Shown here: positions 36,008 to 47,923 of the stretch, one piece after another | How positions within the stretch are numbered: the stretch's first letter is position 1 | Layout of the letters: each line of letters begins with the position of its first letter | Source: Eutypella sp. D-1 | Taxonomy: Eukaryota; Ascomycota; Sordariomycetes; Xylariales; Diatrypaceae | Reading direction: 5' to 3' | DNA length: 64,000 nucleotides | Assembly: GCA_023313575.1 (NCBI GenBank) | Contig: JAJTTP010000002.1 | Span: forward strand, 3,534,001-3,598,000 | Translations under genes and position numbers: made by a program | The notes under the pieces: model-generated | What the model was told of the DNA's origin: nothing | Databases searched by the model: none | What the model saw: only the letters and a program-made list of their open reading frames with translations

Positions 36008-37889
36008 ATTCATTGTTGTCGCACTGAGAGTTGACGTCTGCCACGAGCACTCTCATATATATTACGGAGGAAGGAGTCCGTAGGTAGTCAGCTCTTCAGT
36101 AAGACGAACCGTTTCGCGCATAACGCATTGGTCGGGGATGTATTTATTCATTATCTATTGAGTTTCTTCTCCCGCTCTTCACTAGGGGGGCTGCCGTCCT
36201 GCTCAAGTCAATCCCCTTGGAGAAAGAAAGACGCATAATATATCAAGAGTTGATAGTCGACCAAGCAAACTGATAGAGACGGGCAACCCGGACATGGAAT
36301 AATTGGACTGATGTTTGTATTTTGTTTTTTTACCTTGGTGTGGATGTGGGATTCACGTGACTGGTTAACTCTATCTGGATCTCATCTTTGACTCCAGATC
36401 CATCACTTGCATGGAGGGGTTAAGGTGCACTGACCACCTAGATTTACCACGTGGGCGCACTGGAAGGTTTCGGTTAACCCCGCCCCGTCCGCGCCCCCGA
36501 AACTCAGTCATGCATGATTTTTAGTATCCTGAGCTCCCCGAGATAGTGGAAGGTTTAATTGGAAACATAAATAATAAAAACAATAACAACCTAAGGTTTA
36601 TTGAGGTCTTGCTATATGCCACCTAGACGTCATCCCGAATCCCATAGGGTGTTATAAGTAAATGGGGTCTGTCTACGAAACATACACCCTGAAACGATCA
36701 TCCACCTATATTCATGCTGTAGGAGCTAACTACATACCTAGGTAGAGCTTGGAGGAGATAGGTACCTAAGTATGCACAGGTGACGACACACACCCTTGTC
36801 CCCCTCCCCCTTTCCCCCCCTTCCAGCTCTTCTGCCCCTCCGGAACTTGCAGGAGAGAGCTGTGCGACCTTGGAAAGCATGAAAATGCCCCGCTTTTTCA
36901 ACTACGCCAACTTCACCGTAAGGGTTGGCTTAAGGTATGTCATTGGGCGGTGTCGGCTACCACGGCAGGAAGTTGTATCAAAAGAAAGAAAAACATGCCC
37001 AGGTGTGTGTGTCTGTGTGTGTATGCCAGTCTGCCTCGTTAGATGCCTCGCTGCTGCTGCTGTCGTGATAAACCGGAACCCTACTGGAGACCTAGTAGTA
37101 GTAGTGGTGATAGTGGACCTCATCTGGCTTTGCCTGGATGATAGAGGGGGGCATTTCTGATTTGTTGTAGGAAATTTAGTGAAACAGGCCGGCCAATACA
37201 TAGTTACAAGGCCCTCCTCGATCGATCGAGTGCCTTTTCTTCTTCTGATTTTCTAGTGTACTACTGAGCGTTATGTAGTTGACTTCTAGTACACACGCAA
37301 GCTGGCAAGTTATGTCAAGATGTTGTTACCGGCTCCCTCCCTAACTTTCTACATACCCCTGACCTGACCTGATATGCCGGGCCAGGGCAGCTTTTGAGCT
37401 TCCCCCCTAGTCTGCCGAAGTGGCAGCCAACCAGCTTCCCGAATTTCCTGGCATGCATGGCATCTACCTAGGTATGATGGATCCCTCCTAAGGGTGTGGA
37501 GGATTTCATTAGCTAGAATGTTATGTGGATAGCTTGCCCCTCCCCCTCACCTTCTCAGGTTTTACGACAACTTCTGATGATCCCATTTGATGATCCCATT
37601 TCCAAGTTTCATGTCAATCCACAAAGACACGGGAGATCCTAAGTACTTAAAGTAATTCTTTACGTAGATTGCTTTGAACAATAATAACAACAACCACAAC
37701 AACAACAACCAACACCTGCCTCTATCAGTCCTTACCTTCTACTTCTGAGGATCTAGAGCTCCTAGTATCTTGTTATCTTTGTAAGATCTGTTGCTGGTTT
37801 CAACAAACAACTTCTTCACCCTTGACCAACAATATCTTCTCATCATACCTTCACTTAACTTCAAGTAGGAGTAGGTAACATCATTAACC

Positions 37890-37899
37890 TACCTAGGTA
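37890..37899. promoter_or_regulatory. TACCTAGGTA palindrome upstream of het-c
   Basis: A perfect 10-nt palindrome ending 30 nt before the het-c ATG. It is one of six exact copies in the window. The function is unknown; promoter proximity is seen, regulation is inference only. Confidence 0.4.
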
Positions 37900-37929
37900 T
37901 CAACACCATACCAATAGCAACACTTCACA

Positions 37930-40908
37930 ATGCTCTCCTTTAAACCCTACCCGGCCCTGCTGGGGTTGGCCATACTACTAGTCTTCGCCCGTCCCGCTAT
38001 GGCCTTCGGAGCTGGCAACATCGCGAGTATCTCCAAGGTCGAGGGCGAAAACTGTAAGATTCCTTAAAAGCCTTTAGCTTCTAGACTATCTGATGTCCCT
38101 TTTTTTTCTTTCTTGCTTTTCTACTCGAGCACATGTCACTGACATTGTATCTACCTACTTTCAAAACAGGGCGACATGGCGATCTCGAAGACACCCTCCT
38201 CACCCTCCTGATGGCCCGCGTTGCCGGTGGTAAGAAATGGGATAAGCTGAACGTCTCCCGTGTCTACTTCGGTAACTGGCTGCGCGACTACTCCCAGGCC
38301 ATCGACGTCGGTACCGTCAAGATGGTATCTGCTGATGCTATCCGTCTGCTCCTCAGCGTCCTGGGATTCATGACCTTCGGCTATGGCTCCAGGGAATTCG
38401 AGGTCACCGCTGAGCGCGTGGGCTGCTACCGACCTGAGGACCACATTGACAACCCCAAGAACTATGCCGACAACGAGGATGCCCGCCAGTACCATCGCGA
38501 GCTTCGCGGTCCCGTCGATGAGGAGACCGAGCTCGCCGTCGATGAGGAGACCGGCATGAAGAACTACATTGCTAATGAGCGCCTCGATATCATGAGCTCC
38601 GCCCGCCACGTTCGCAAGCTCTTCCGTAGGTGCATCGAGCTCGGCCGTAGGTATAACCGTGACAACAACAAGGATGATCTCTACGAGGCTTTCCGGCTTC
38701 TGGGCACTGGTCTGCACTGTCTCGAAGGTGAGTTGGGATTCCTCTACGCACATGTCCATCCCTCTTGCTGGCAAATTGTTTACTAACGCTGAGAGCCTAG
38801 ACTTCCTCGCACACAGCAACTATACTGAGTTGGCTCTCATCGAGCTGGGCGAGCGTGACGTCTTCCCTCATGTTGGCCGCGACACTCTCATGCAGATTCC
38901 TGGTGCCCGCCATGAGGTTTACCCTTGCATCACTGGAACCTTCGGTGGTGTCGATTTCTTGCATTCCGTCACTGGTGAAGGTAAGTGACTCTACTGCAAA
39001 GTCATAATTTCACATGGCATACTAACCTCGCTAACTACGGTCTAGTCTCCGATAAGCTGACTCAGAGCGAGATCGATGTGCTCGAGGGCACGCTGGAGAA
39101 CAACGCCCAGAACGACACCAGCATGATCGAGAACCTTCTCGACCAGATCCCCGATGGCCTCCTCGGCGGCGACAAGAAGGGGAAAATGCACGAAGTCCAG
39201 GACAACGCTGCCAATTCGCAGATGCAAAACGCTTCCATCTCTCCCCGGGACCCGGAGGAGTTCACCCAGTACTGCCAGGACGTCTACAGGCAAATCATGC
39301 CCGCCATCGAGCTCCACGACTCGATCATGAAGGACATCAGCGCCGCCATCGAGAAGATTCCCGTCCTGCCCAAGATCATCGAGCAGCTCGAGGAGCAGAT
39401 GTCCGTGTGGACCTTCTCCATCATGGCTCCTCTTGTTGTGCCCATTCTCCAGCAGGTCAAGAACGAGCTCCGCACCGGTTCCTCCCAGATCATCGAGAGC
39501 AGCAAGAACGAGCAGTACATCGTCTTCGACGACGACCGATGCACAGACCCTACTCACTCCATGCTCTCCAAGGACCATTTCTCCAACGTAGGTTTGCCGC
39601 TTTACTTTGCTGTTCCAGAGTCGGGCAATGTAAGACTAACTAACAGCCGCTCATCAGATCCTCAACGAGCCTGCCGGCAAGACCGCAGCTAAGATCGTCG
39701 CTTGGGTCGTTCCCCAGATCATGGAGGCCTGGGATGACGAGGGCATCGACATCCGGCGCACGAACGACCGCATCATCAACGGCACCCTGCACCACCCGGC
39801 GCAGCGCGACATGGGCGACGACGGCGCCCGCGACGGCCGCGAGGCCATGTTCCGCACCGTCGAGGAGTGGTGGAGCTCCATCAGCGACGAGGGCAAGGAC
39901 GAGCTCCGCCAGAAGCTGTCGCGCGAGGGCGTCAAGAACGGCGAGAACCACAAGGAGGGCGTCCACGACTCCGGCCACGGCTGTGCCAAGCCCCTCGGCA
40001 TGCACAAGAACTACTCCGGAGGCAGCGGCGGCGGCAGCATGGAGGACCGCATTGCCGGCGCCGCTGCCGGCGCCATCATGGAGGGCGTGACGGGCGGCGT
40101 CTCCGAGTTCGTCAAGCAATCGTCTGGCGGCCAGATCAACCTGCCGGACAGTAGCGGGGGCGGCGGTAACGGACTCGGGGACTTCCTGTCCGGCGGCGGG
40201 GGCAGCAGCAGCGGTGGCGGCGGTCTTCTAGGCAAGATGGCGGGTTCCCTCCTCGGCGGCGCCTTCGGGGACAGCGAAAAGGAATCGCGCAGCTCGCGCC
40301 GCACAGACGAGGACGGCTCGTACACGGAGAGCCGCACGGAATACGGCCGCTCCGACTCCGGCGACCGCTACGGCCAGGCCCAGTACTCGCAGACGCAGTA
40401 CGGTGATGGCAGCGGCGGCCGCTCCAGTGAGTACCGCCGTTACGAGGAGGATGATGGCGGACGCCGCCACGGCGGCTACGAGGAGCGCACTGAAACCCGC
40501 TACGAGAGCTCCTCTGGCGGCTACGGCGGCGGCGGCGGATACGAGCAGCGCACCGAGACGCGCTATGAGAGCTCCTCTGGCGGCTATGGAGGTGGCGGCT
40601 CATACGAGAGGCGCGAGGAAAGCTCCTACGGTGGTGGTGGTGGCTATGAGAGACGCGAGGAAAGCTCTTATGACGGAGGTGGCGGCGGGGGATACAGCAG
40701 TGGCGGAGGTGGCGGAGGCTACGGCGAAGCCGCGAGCTACCTGAACGAAGGCCAGGTCCGCTCCTCCTCTGGGTATGGCCGCGGCGACGACGGCTACGGC
40801 CGCCGGGACGAGTACGGCGGTCGCAGGGATGACGACGAGTATCGCGAGGAGGGCTACGGTCGTCGTCGCGATGATGAATATGGCGAGCGCCGCGGCTACG
40901 GGTATTAA
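37930..40908 (+). CDS. het-c: heterokaryon incompatibility protein Het-C
   Basis: Five exons: 37930-38053, 38170-38727, 38801-38980, 39046-39587 and 39658-40908, giving 884 aa. Phases match throughout (1, 1, 1, 0). A signal peptide covers about residues 1-25 (ending PAMA). The Het-C core follows (NWRHGDLEDTLL, FGNWLRDYSQAID, ARHVRKLFRRC, LEDFLAHSNYTELALIELG, TGTFGGVDFLHSVTGE), and then helical segments. From about residue 610 the sequence becomes Gly/Ser/Tyr/Arg-rich with tandem repeats, the glycine-rich tail known for this family. In Neurospora, allelic differences in het-c block stable heterokaryons by triggering cell death; the proteins act at or beyond the plasma membrane. Short internal similarity VDEET...VDEET occurs at residues 157-169. 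No HET-domain gene is adjacent. Confidence 0.95.
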
Positions 40909-43900
40909 GATGACTAGCTGGCTTGCTTACTACTCTAGGCTACGCTGGCTAGGGTTACGGGTACCGCGGGAGGAGATATCAGTAGCGCCGGCACTTTTTC
41001 TTTTCTTTTCTTCTGGTCTACGAGATACGAGATTTTTCTTTCATGATGTTGGGTGATGCGGCGTGATGGGGGCGGTTGGGGAGTCCATGGGTGTGATGTT
41101 GTCGTTGAATGAGTTGAAGCAAGCAAGCAGGCAAGCAAAACGGTGTTCGGGCGGATAGATAGGTGGATGGGATAAGCGAGTCGTTGTTGTTGTTGTTGTA
41201 TAGGCGTAGTAGGCAGGCACCCGGGGGGGGGGGGGCTGAAGTTAGTTTTCGTCGTAGATGAGCGATTGGAAAGGTGGGATACCTACCTAGCCCTAGGTAG
41301 CTACGCAGTGTGAAAACCAGAATTTTTTAATCAGATTTGGACCATTTGCTTATATTATAATAACTAGAGGTGCTGGGGTTTAGCGAGCTGGCTGGTTGGC
41401 TGGCTGGCTTGAAACAGGTCCTACGTATTTGACACGTTTGTTATTTTTATTTTTTATTTTTTATCTCGTTGAGTGTTTATGTGCGTGCTTCTGGTTTACT
41501 TTTCTTACCTCTTCTCTTCTGTGTTTTTACATTTAGCAATGGAAGGGAGTAAGTAGTGATAGGTGTAAGTAGGGGTCTCGCCGTTCGGAAATCGGCCTTG
41601 CAGAAATATACCACTTATCTGTAGATGGGCCGGCAGACGAGCGAATACCTGGCTTTTTGCAAATTGAGAAAAGAAAGGAAAAGAAAAGAGATAGATATGT
41701 AGACCAAAACAGCGCTATCTCATCTATCTATCTATCTATCTATCTATCTGCCACATTGTTCCGGCTCTACCTACTACTTTCCTTTCCCGGCGGTTTGGGG
41801 CCAGTGCTGGGGGAATCCGGTATGTATGTGTAAGTTAGGGCTGGGAAAGAAGGGGCGGAGGAGATGACGGATGGATGGATGATGAATCTTCATTATATTG
41901 GTTTCGTTAGGTCTAGAACATCAATGGTCTAACTCACTTGCGGATATGCGGTTGATATTTATATTAAGAAGCTTCATGGATGGCTAACGCATCTTGTCTT
42001 GAACATGGTTACTTAGCCTTTCCCCTCCATAGCATGCATACATACATACATAACTACATGCCTATATAATAGGTATACGTGACTGCTCTGCTCGCTGCGT
42101 ACTCGTATTTACAAGAGACGAGGAAGTCAAGGTAAAAAGGGGAAGAAAGGGTGTGCACCTCTCATACACACAAGGGCTAATTAACTAACCTACATACATA
42201 CCTAACATGATCTATGCAATCAGGACGGTTTTATACTATCGGTTTTATTATCGCATACGTAGAGTAAGGTCCTCACATAGGTAACTCACTTACGCGCAGG
42301 AATCAATGTAGTATGTAGGTATGTACCTAACCCAGAAATCTCTTACGAACTCCTATCTGCTTCGGTATACATGTAGCCAGCCACCTGAGCAACCGAGTCC
42401 TTCCCGGCGGCAGGATGCTTAGTTCGCTATGTCGGGCAACTCGCTTGGTGGCGCACTGGGGGGGGGGGTTAGGGGAGAACATCGACGGCGTGAGTTCCCC
42501 TAGGGGCCGATTGGTCCTCCCGCCTTTTTATCTGCTAGATGTGTCGTGTTATGAGGTGTAATCATATATATTCGTCTAGGTAGGCGGCTGGTCAAATTCT
42601 TTTCCCACGCGACCAGCCTTTTCCATCCGATGTGGCAGAGCTAGCGACCTGATAAAGGCGCGTCGGATTAAAGTTAGTCATATAGATACGGCCCTTCGAG
42701 ATCGTTACAGCTGTTATACATCGGTCTACATGACATGACGTAAAGGTAAGGTTCCTAAGTAGGGTGATATACTCCATGTAATCTTATCTTCGGTATCAAT
42801 CACAACAGCTGCAGATCCGGTGTACACCGGCTCCATAGGTAACCAGTCGGCGTAGATCTCCCTAAGGACATCACGGTAGCAGTTGATCGAGCAGTACAGG
42901 ATATCCCGATACCATACATCTATGGGTAGCATTCGGTAGGACTGAGACAACCAACCAACCAATCGACCTTGCTGAGCTGTAGTGAGTCGACGATATATAT
43001 AAAACACATATGTATAGCAGGAGTTAAAAAATGTCCAACCAGATGGGGCACCTCGCTAGCAAGCTCGCGGGTTGTTTATGCTGCCTTATGTGTGCTGACC
43101 CCCTTTTGGGAAATCCCGAGAATCCGGTCGCCATATGCTTGTCGGGCTTTGCTAAACTTTAACTTACTTAGTAGAGCAATCCTTAAACGCTATGTCCTGT
43201 TTAAATCCGGGCCTAGTCTGGCGGGTTTCGGAACTAATTTACCCTTAGTTCATAGATGGGGGTTTGCGTAGCGTCGTCCATAGAAATTACGTAGTGTAGA
43301 TGCCCAATTCGATATCCACGGGCATTCTATGTATATGGGATGGTTATGGGATGGGCCTGCTAAGTTAAGAGAGGAGGGGGAGAGGAGCGTAGAAAGGACG
43401 GGGACTGAATTTATAGGATGGCTGTATCTGCAATGCAACGGTGCTTCAAGGTTGACGACATTACCGATGATGCTTACTTACTTTTACTGCCTTATACAGT
43501 ATACCCAGGTATCGTTGTAGTGTGACGCTTCTTCTTACATACACGTAACATACGCATCGGGCACTTTATATCGCGGGCCAGATCGTCGGATCCTGCAATC
43601 ACATGCGTGTCGTCACAATCTCACTTGGCCAGGGTTTGAACCGTTTTATATGTATGGATGGACGGCTTAAGATAAGCTTTTTTTTTCTCCTTCTTTTTCA
43701 AATTCCCTCCCGGGGGATTCCCTTCTGCCCTCCCGGCCTATAAGGCTCTGGGGTTCCAGACCGCTGTCGACTGCCAGCCTATGAAATGCGTTGATAGGTA
43801 TGTATATACACCTGCATGGATGTGCGAGCGTTAAGATGTCAGACGGGCAGGAACACACAGAAAACTTGTATATTATAATGTCGCAATGCGGTAATGTTGC

Positions 43901-46193
43901 AGTGTACGTACTTAGGTAACGCGAGCGAAGCCCCTAGACGACTTCATTTTCAGGCGCGGGTCTGAGGTCAAATGACGGATGAGCCCTTGACTTTTTTGGG
44001 ACACATACATATAGGTACATATGTATGGTGGCTATTAGGTCCTAGTTAGTGCAAAGATTTCACTTTCACTGCATAATAACTACTCGGAGTAACTAGATAC
44101 AAAAGAAGTCGATCGGGCTGCCATCCGTTTACCTTACATATTGGTTGTTATAAATGCAGGAGCGTTAGCATACATACATAACGTACCTAAGTAATGTAGA
44201 TGGGAAACGGGACCGGGATGGATTACCTGAAAAAAGAACGAAAAGAGAAAAAAAACCGAAAACATTACGAAGCGAATCCGAACAAATACCTGATATGGTC
44301 TGATAATCGCGCTCCAATCAGAGTGGGGAAGGTAGCTAAAATGCCCTGAGGGCCCTCCTTTACGGCTCTAGTGCCACGCCTACGGTAGCAGACCGGCGCT
44401 AGATCAGGGCCAGCAATAGGTCTATTTAGGACAACTTATGTAGTTGTACATATGTAAGCGCTGACAATACTTATTCTACTTGTATAAATAATCGCACAGA
44501 AAAGTACATATCTAGCTGTCTAGGTACTGGCCGGGGGCGGGTGTCCCAGTGCGATCAAGGGGGGGTAAGGGGAGCAAGCCGGGTATCCGATGCATGTATC
44601 CATGGATGCATGTAGTTATGTATTTATGTATTAGATTTCCCAGGCTTCCCAGTATCTATTTCGTTTCGTACCTAGCCCAGTGTGGGTAAGTGTCTTCTTG
44701 GTTTGATGTATGACCACCCAGGCATCCCCAGATCCTCTCACTCTGTCAAATTCTCTTGGCACTGCACCTTTTTTTCACTTTCTCGCCCGAGTTCCAGCCC
44801 TTCATCGATTTTCCAGACGGCCGAGACGGAACGGCACGGGCAAGCTTTGCGATTCTCGAATTAAGAGAGCTCTCTGAATCTAACATACCCGTGCACATAA
44901 CGATCTATACTATCCCATACTATACAATTCTATATACTGTACGAAGTTACTGCTTGTTCGTTGTTGTGGCGTTGACCAGGGCCATCAATTTAAGGATTTC
45001 GTCCGATCACGAGGGCATCATACCGGACGGGTGACGAGCTTCATTTTTCTGCACAGTGATTTTTTAACTACAAGTTCTATCTTCTGGGTACTACCACGCC
45101 CGTTGGTCCGGGATCTTTTCTTTGCTTTTTTTTTGTTTTTGTACTCGTTACTCGTACCGACACGGCTGCTACTCGTATAATTCTCTTGTTTTATTTTTAT
45201 TTTTATTTATTTTTATTTTAATGATTAGTTCCCGTATTTGCGAAACACAAATCTCGCGTTGCATCCATCGTTTTTCCTCCTTCGACTCCTGAACCTGCCA
45301 AGAACAACTTCTCCCACACTCTTTCCGCCCTACACCACACCACACTGGATTCTGCAGCGGAAAAGCATCAACAACAGTATTCTTCAGCTTTGCCGCGTCC
45401 CTCTCCTAAATCAGTCGGGTTCTTTCCGCTTTTTACTTTTCAACGTAACTAACCGTTGCCTGCCCGCCTCCTCTTTTTTTTCTTCTATCTCTTCTTCTCT
45501 CTTTCTTCATTTCTTTCCATTCTTTCATTTTTAAAAAATATAATTCGGGGGCTGCCCATGTCTCTCCCTACCGGTTATCATGTCTTATTCAAAACGTGAT
45601 TGACAATGAAATCAAGAGCATGTGTATGTCATTGTCTTGTCTTTTTTTCTTGGCTGACCCAATCCCTTCGCCTTGATTCCAGTTAAGCCTTTTCCAAGGT
45701 TCAGCTAAGCATTCGATGATGGATCTTGGCTTTCCACCCCCCGCCTCTTGGGGCCTTCTTGGGGCCTTCTTGGGCTTTCTTGGTCCTTCTTGGCAAACCC
45801 TGATCAGACATCACCCCATCCTTGGCAACGGGTAACTGACCTTAGTCTTAACTATATCTTTTTTTTTATATTCTTAACAGCACTCACCGAATTGCGGAAT
45901 GTCGTGTAAGTTTGCCAAGACCATGGCTGGTTCCTTAACCCCCGTTGATTTTTTCTCCCACGTGTCTTGCCTCGTGTGTTTTCTCGGGTCGGGTCTGTTA
46001 TCTCGGGTCAGATTAAGTTCAGCCAAGCATCAAAAGTGATCGATCTCCTGGGTCATGGTTGATCTCCTAGGTTCTGCCTGTCGTCACTAGCTGTCGCTGA
46101 TTCTTCCCGTATCGACTGAGTATGAGTATATTGTATATTACGACTAGTCGGCGTCTATCATATACTGAAGATGCATCCATACCTCGTCGCTCC
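40909..46193. other. 5.3-kb region without a credible gene
   Basis: The 3' flank of het-c, then simple-sequence DNA: a G13 run at 41223-41235, (CTAT)n at 41722-41749 and a G11 run near 42468-42478. All ORFs are below about 100 codons. The last kilobase (about 45240-46190) is pyrimidine-rich with splice-like signals (TTAACAG at 45880, GTAAGT at 45906) and probably contains the leader and 5' introns of the RING gene. Confidence 0.5.
41722..41749. repeat. (CTAT)n microsatellite
   Basis: Seven tandem tetranucleotide copies in non-coding DNA. Confidence 0.9.
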
Positions 46194-46260
46194 ATGTTGA
46201 ATTTACTTCCCCTTTCATTTATCATACTGGCTAGCCATATATCCTTCTTTGCTTCCACAG

Positions 46261-47923
46261 CTCAACTATCATGAATGCAGTTTCACTGACTCGTATGCAG
46301 CCTGTTGTTCAGCAATCCCAACCTGTCAGGCGGCCAGTCAAGTCCTAGTACCATCATCAGAAATATCACTTCTCTCACTGTAAGTTTGCGCCCCGGAGGC
46401 CACTAAATGCCATTTGACTTTGACTTGTATTGCATCCTAACCGTCTGATCACAGGAGGATATAGCTATCTCCGAGAATGTAGCTGAAAACATAACGACTC
46501 TTTCTTCCAGTTATGGTCCGACACGGAACGGTGTCATCCAAGGTTTGATGTATGTTCCGGATCTCGCGCATGACGATCCCTGCCATGACACCGCCAACGC
46601 GTACATCCCGGAGAACGTCACCCGGCGAGCTAATCTCCCTACGACCAATTACAACTTAATCGCCATAGCACCGTGGATCGATGTCGACTGCACTAAATCA
46701 TTTTTCGAGGCCATCAAATCGGATCCCCTCCGGGCTCTAGTAGTTTACCTTCCAGATACTGATTCTTCCCCGCCGCCTGAGGCTTCTGATAGCACGTGGG
46801 ACCTGAATGATGGCGATAGCTGGAGAACGAAGAACCATTTTCCCGTATATGCCATCTCGGGTGTAGCTGGCGATCGTGTGATGCAACAATTGAGCCTTTA
46901 TTCTGGAGACCTGTCCAGAGCGCCCTTCGCAAGGAACATAACATCTACTTATCATCCGGACCCCGCGGACTACGTTCGTGTATGGTCCGAGCTGGTCATC
47001 AAAGATGACCCGGGAGCCCTCGCTGTTTGGTCGTTCGTGTTGATTATTATCGGCGTGTTAATATCCGTCATCGGTGGAACGTCGCTCCTCATGCACTACG
47101 TTCAACGGCGCCGTCGGCTCGCACTACGCCGTCGCGTCGAGTTGGGCGATGTCAACCTCGAAGCTCTAGGTATCAAGCGGCTGCAAGTTCCTCTGGAGCA
47201 CATCCGAAAGTTTCCACTCTTCACCTACAACTACGAGGCCCCAGTCGCACCATCCCTGGTGTCAAGTCCCGCGTCAGCTGCTCATGGACCCCGGAGTACC
47301 GAGACAGACTCGGAGAAGTGCGAGCTTGCGACGGACTATCAGCCGGATTGTCAGATCTGCCTGGAAGAATTCCAATCCAAGCAAACGATCATCCGCGAAC
47401 TGCCCTGCGGCCACATCTTCCACCCCGAGTGCATCGATGTGTTCCTGAGCGAGACGAGCTCGCTGTGCCCCGTATGCAAGGCGTCCATGCTACCGCCCGG
47501 CTATTGTCCGAAGATCACCAATGGCATGGTGCGGAAGGAGCTCGCGACACGGCGACTCAGGGCTCGGGAGGAGCCGCCCCATAGCGAGCCTGGACCTACG
47601 CGGACGAGGCTGCACTCCTGGAGCGGCTCCGTCAAGAAGCAACTAGGGTTTTCTGCGTCTTCGAGGCAGGTAGAGACGGTCGAACTACCCACCATGCCAT
47701 CGGTTCCTAGACCAACCACTTCGGCCACAATTGCACATCCACCAGGGCGTAACAACACAGAACTTGTCCCCGTCGACGAGGGGAACAGTGACGACGGTCG
47801 ACCCCCATGTGAGTATCTATCTATCTATGATAAAAAAACCTTTGCCATTTGCACTGCAGTAGTGGTGCTGACGTAATATCAGGGCGGAGGATAGCGAAAA
47901 CTGTTTTCCCTGGGTTTCATTAG
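46261..47923 (+). CDS. PA-TM-RING-type E3 ubiquitin ligase, 5' end unresolved
   Basis: Well-supported exons are 46455-47808 and 47883-47923 (74-nt intron, phase 1), ending WRRIAKTVFPGFH. The exon before ends at 46379 (ACT|GTAAGT, phase 0). Upstream, one phase-consistent reading is 46261-46292 joined to 46361-46379, but no start codon was secured. The luminal part resembles a PA domain (GLMYVPDLAHDDPC, APWIDVDCTKSF, FPVYAISG) with several N-glycosylation sites. One transmembrane segment follows (AVWSFVLIIIGVLISVI) with a basic stop-transfer, then a RING-H2 finger: CQIC, PCGHIFHPEC and CPVC. Such proteins sit in endomembranes and ubiquitinate sorting cargo, with the PA domain facing the lumen. 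The C-terminal tail is Ser/Thr/Pro-rich. I am confident of the family, not of the N-terminus. Confidence 0.8.

Larger units (their letters stand above)
28677..37929. other. 9.3-kb region without a credible gene
   Basis: The longest ORFs are about 130 codons, are low-complexity or antisense, and lack splice-consistent extensions. The region is not uniformly AT-rich, so it is not an obvious repeat-induced point-mutation relic. It holds dense TAGGTA/TACCTA half-sites, poly-A/T tracts, (CTGA)n at 33526-33550, (GT)n near 31050-31064 and a 20-nt C run at 35988-36007. The start is the HMG-gene promoter and the last kilobase is the het-c promoter. Non-coding RNA genes cannot be excluded by eye. I recognised no tRNA or 5S sequence. 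Confidence 0.5.

Noticed and set aside
39042..39578. Minus-strand ORF opposite het-c
   Set aside because: Leu/Asp/Gly-biased shadow of the het-c exon.
28677..46193. CRISPR or prokaryotic mobile features
   Set aside because: The organism is a fungus; the repeats seen are microsatellites without regular spacers.
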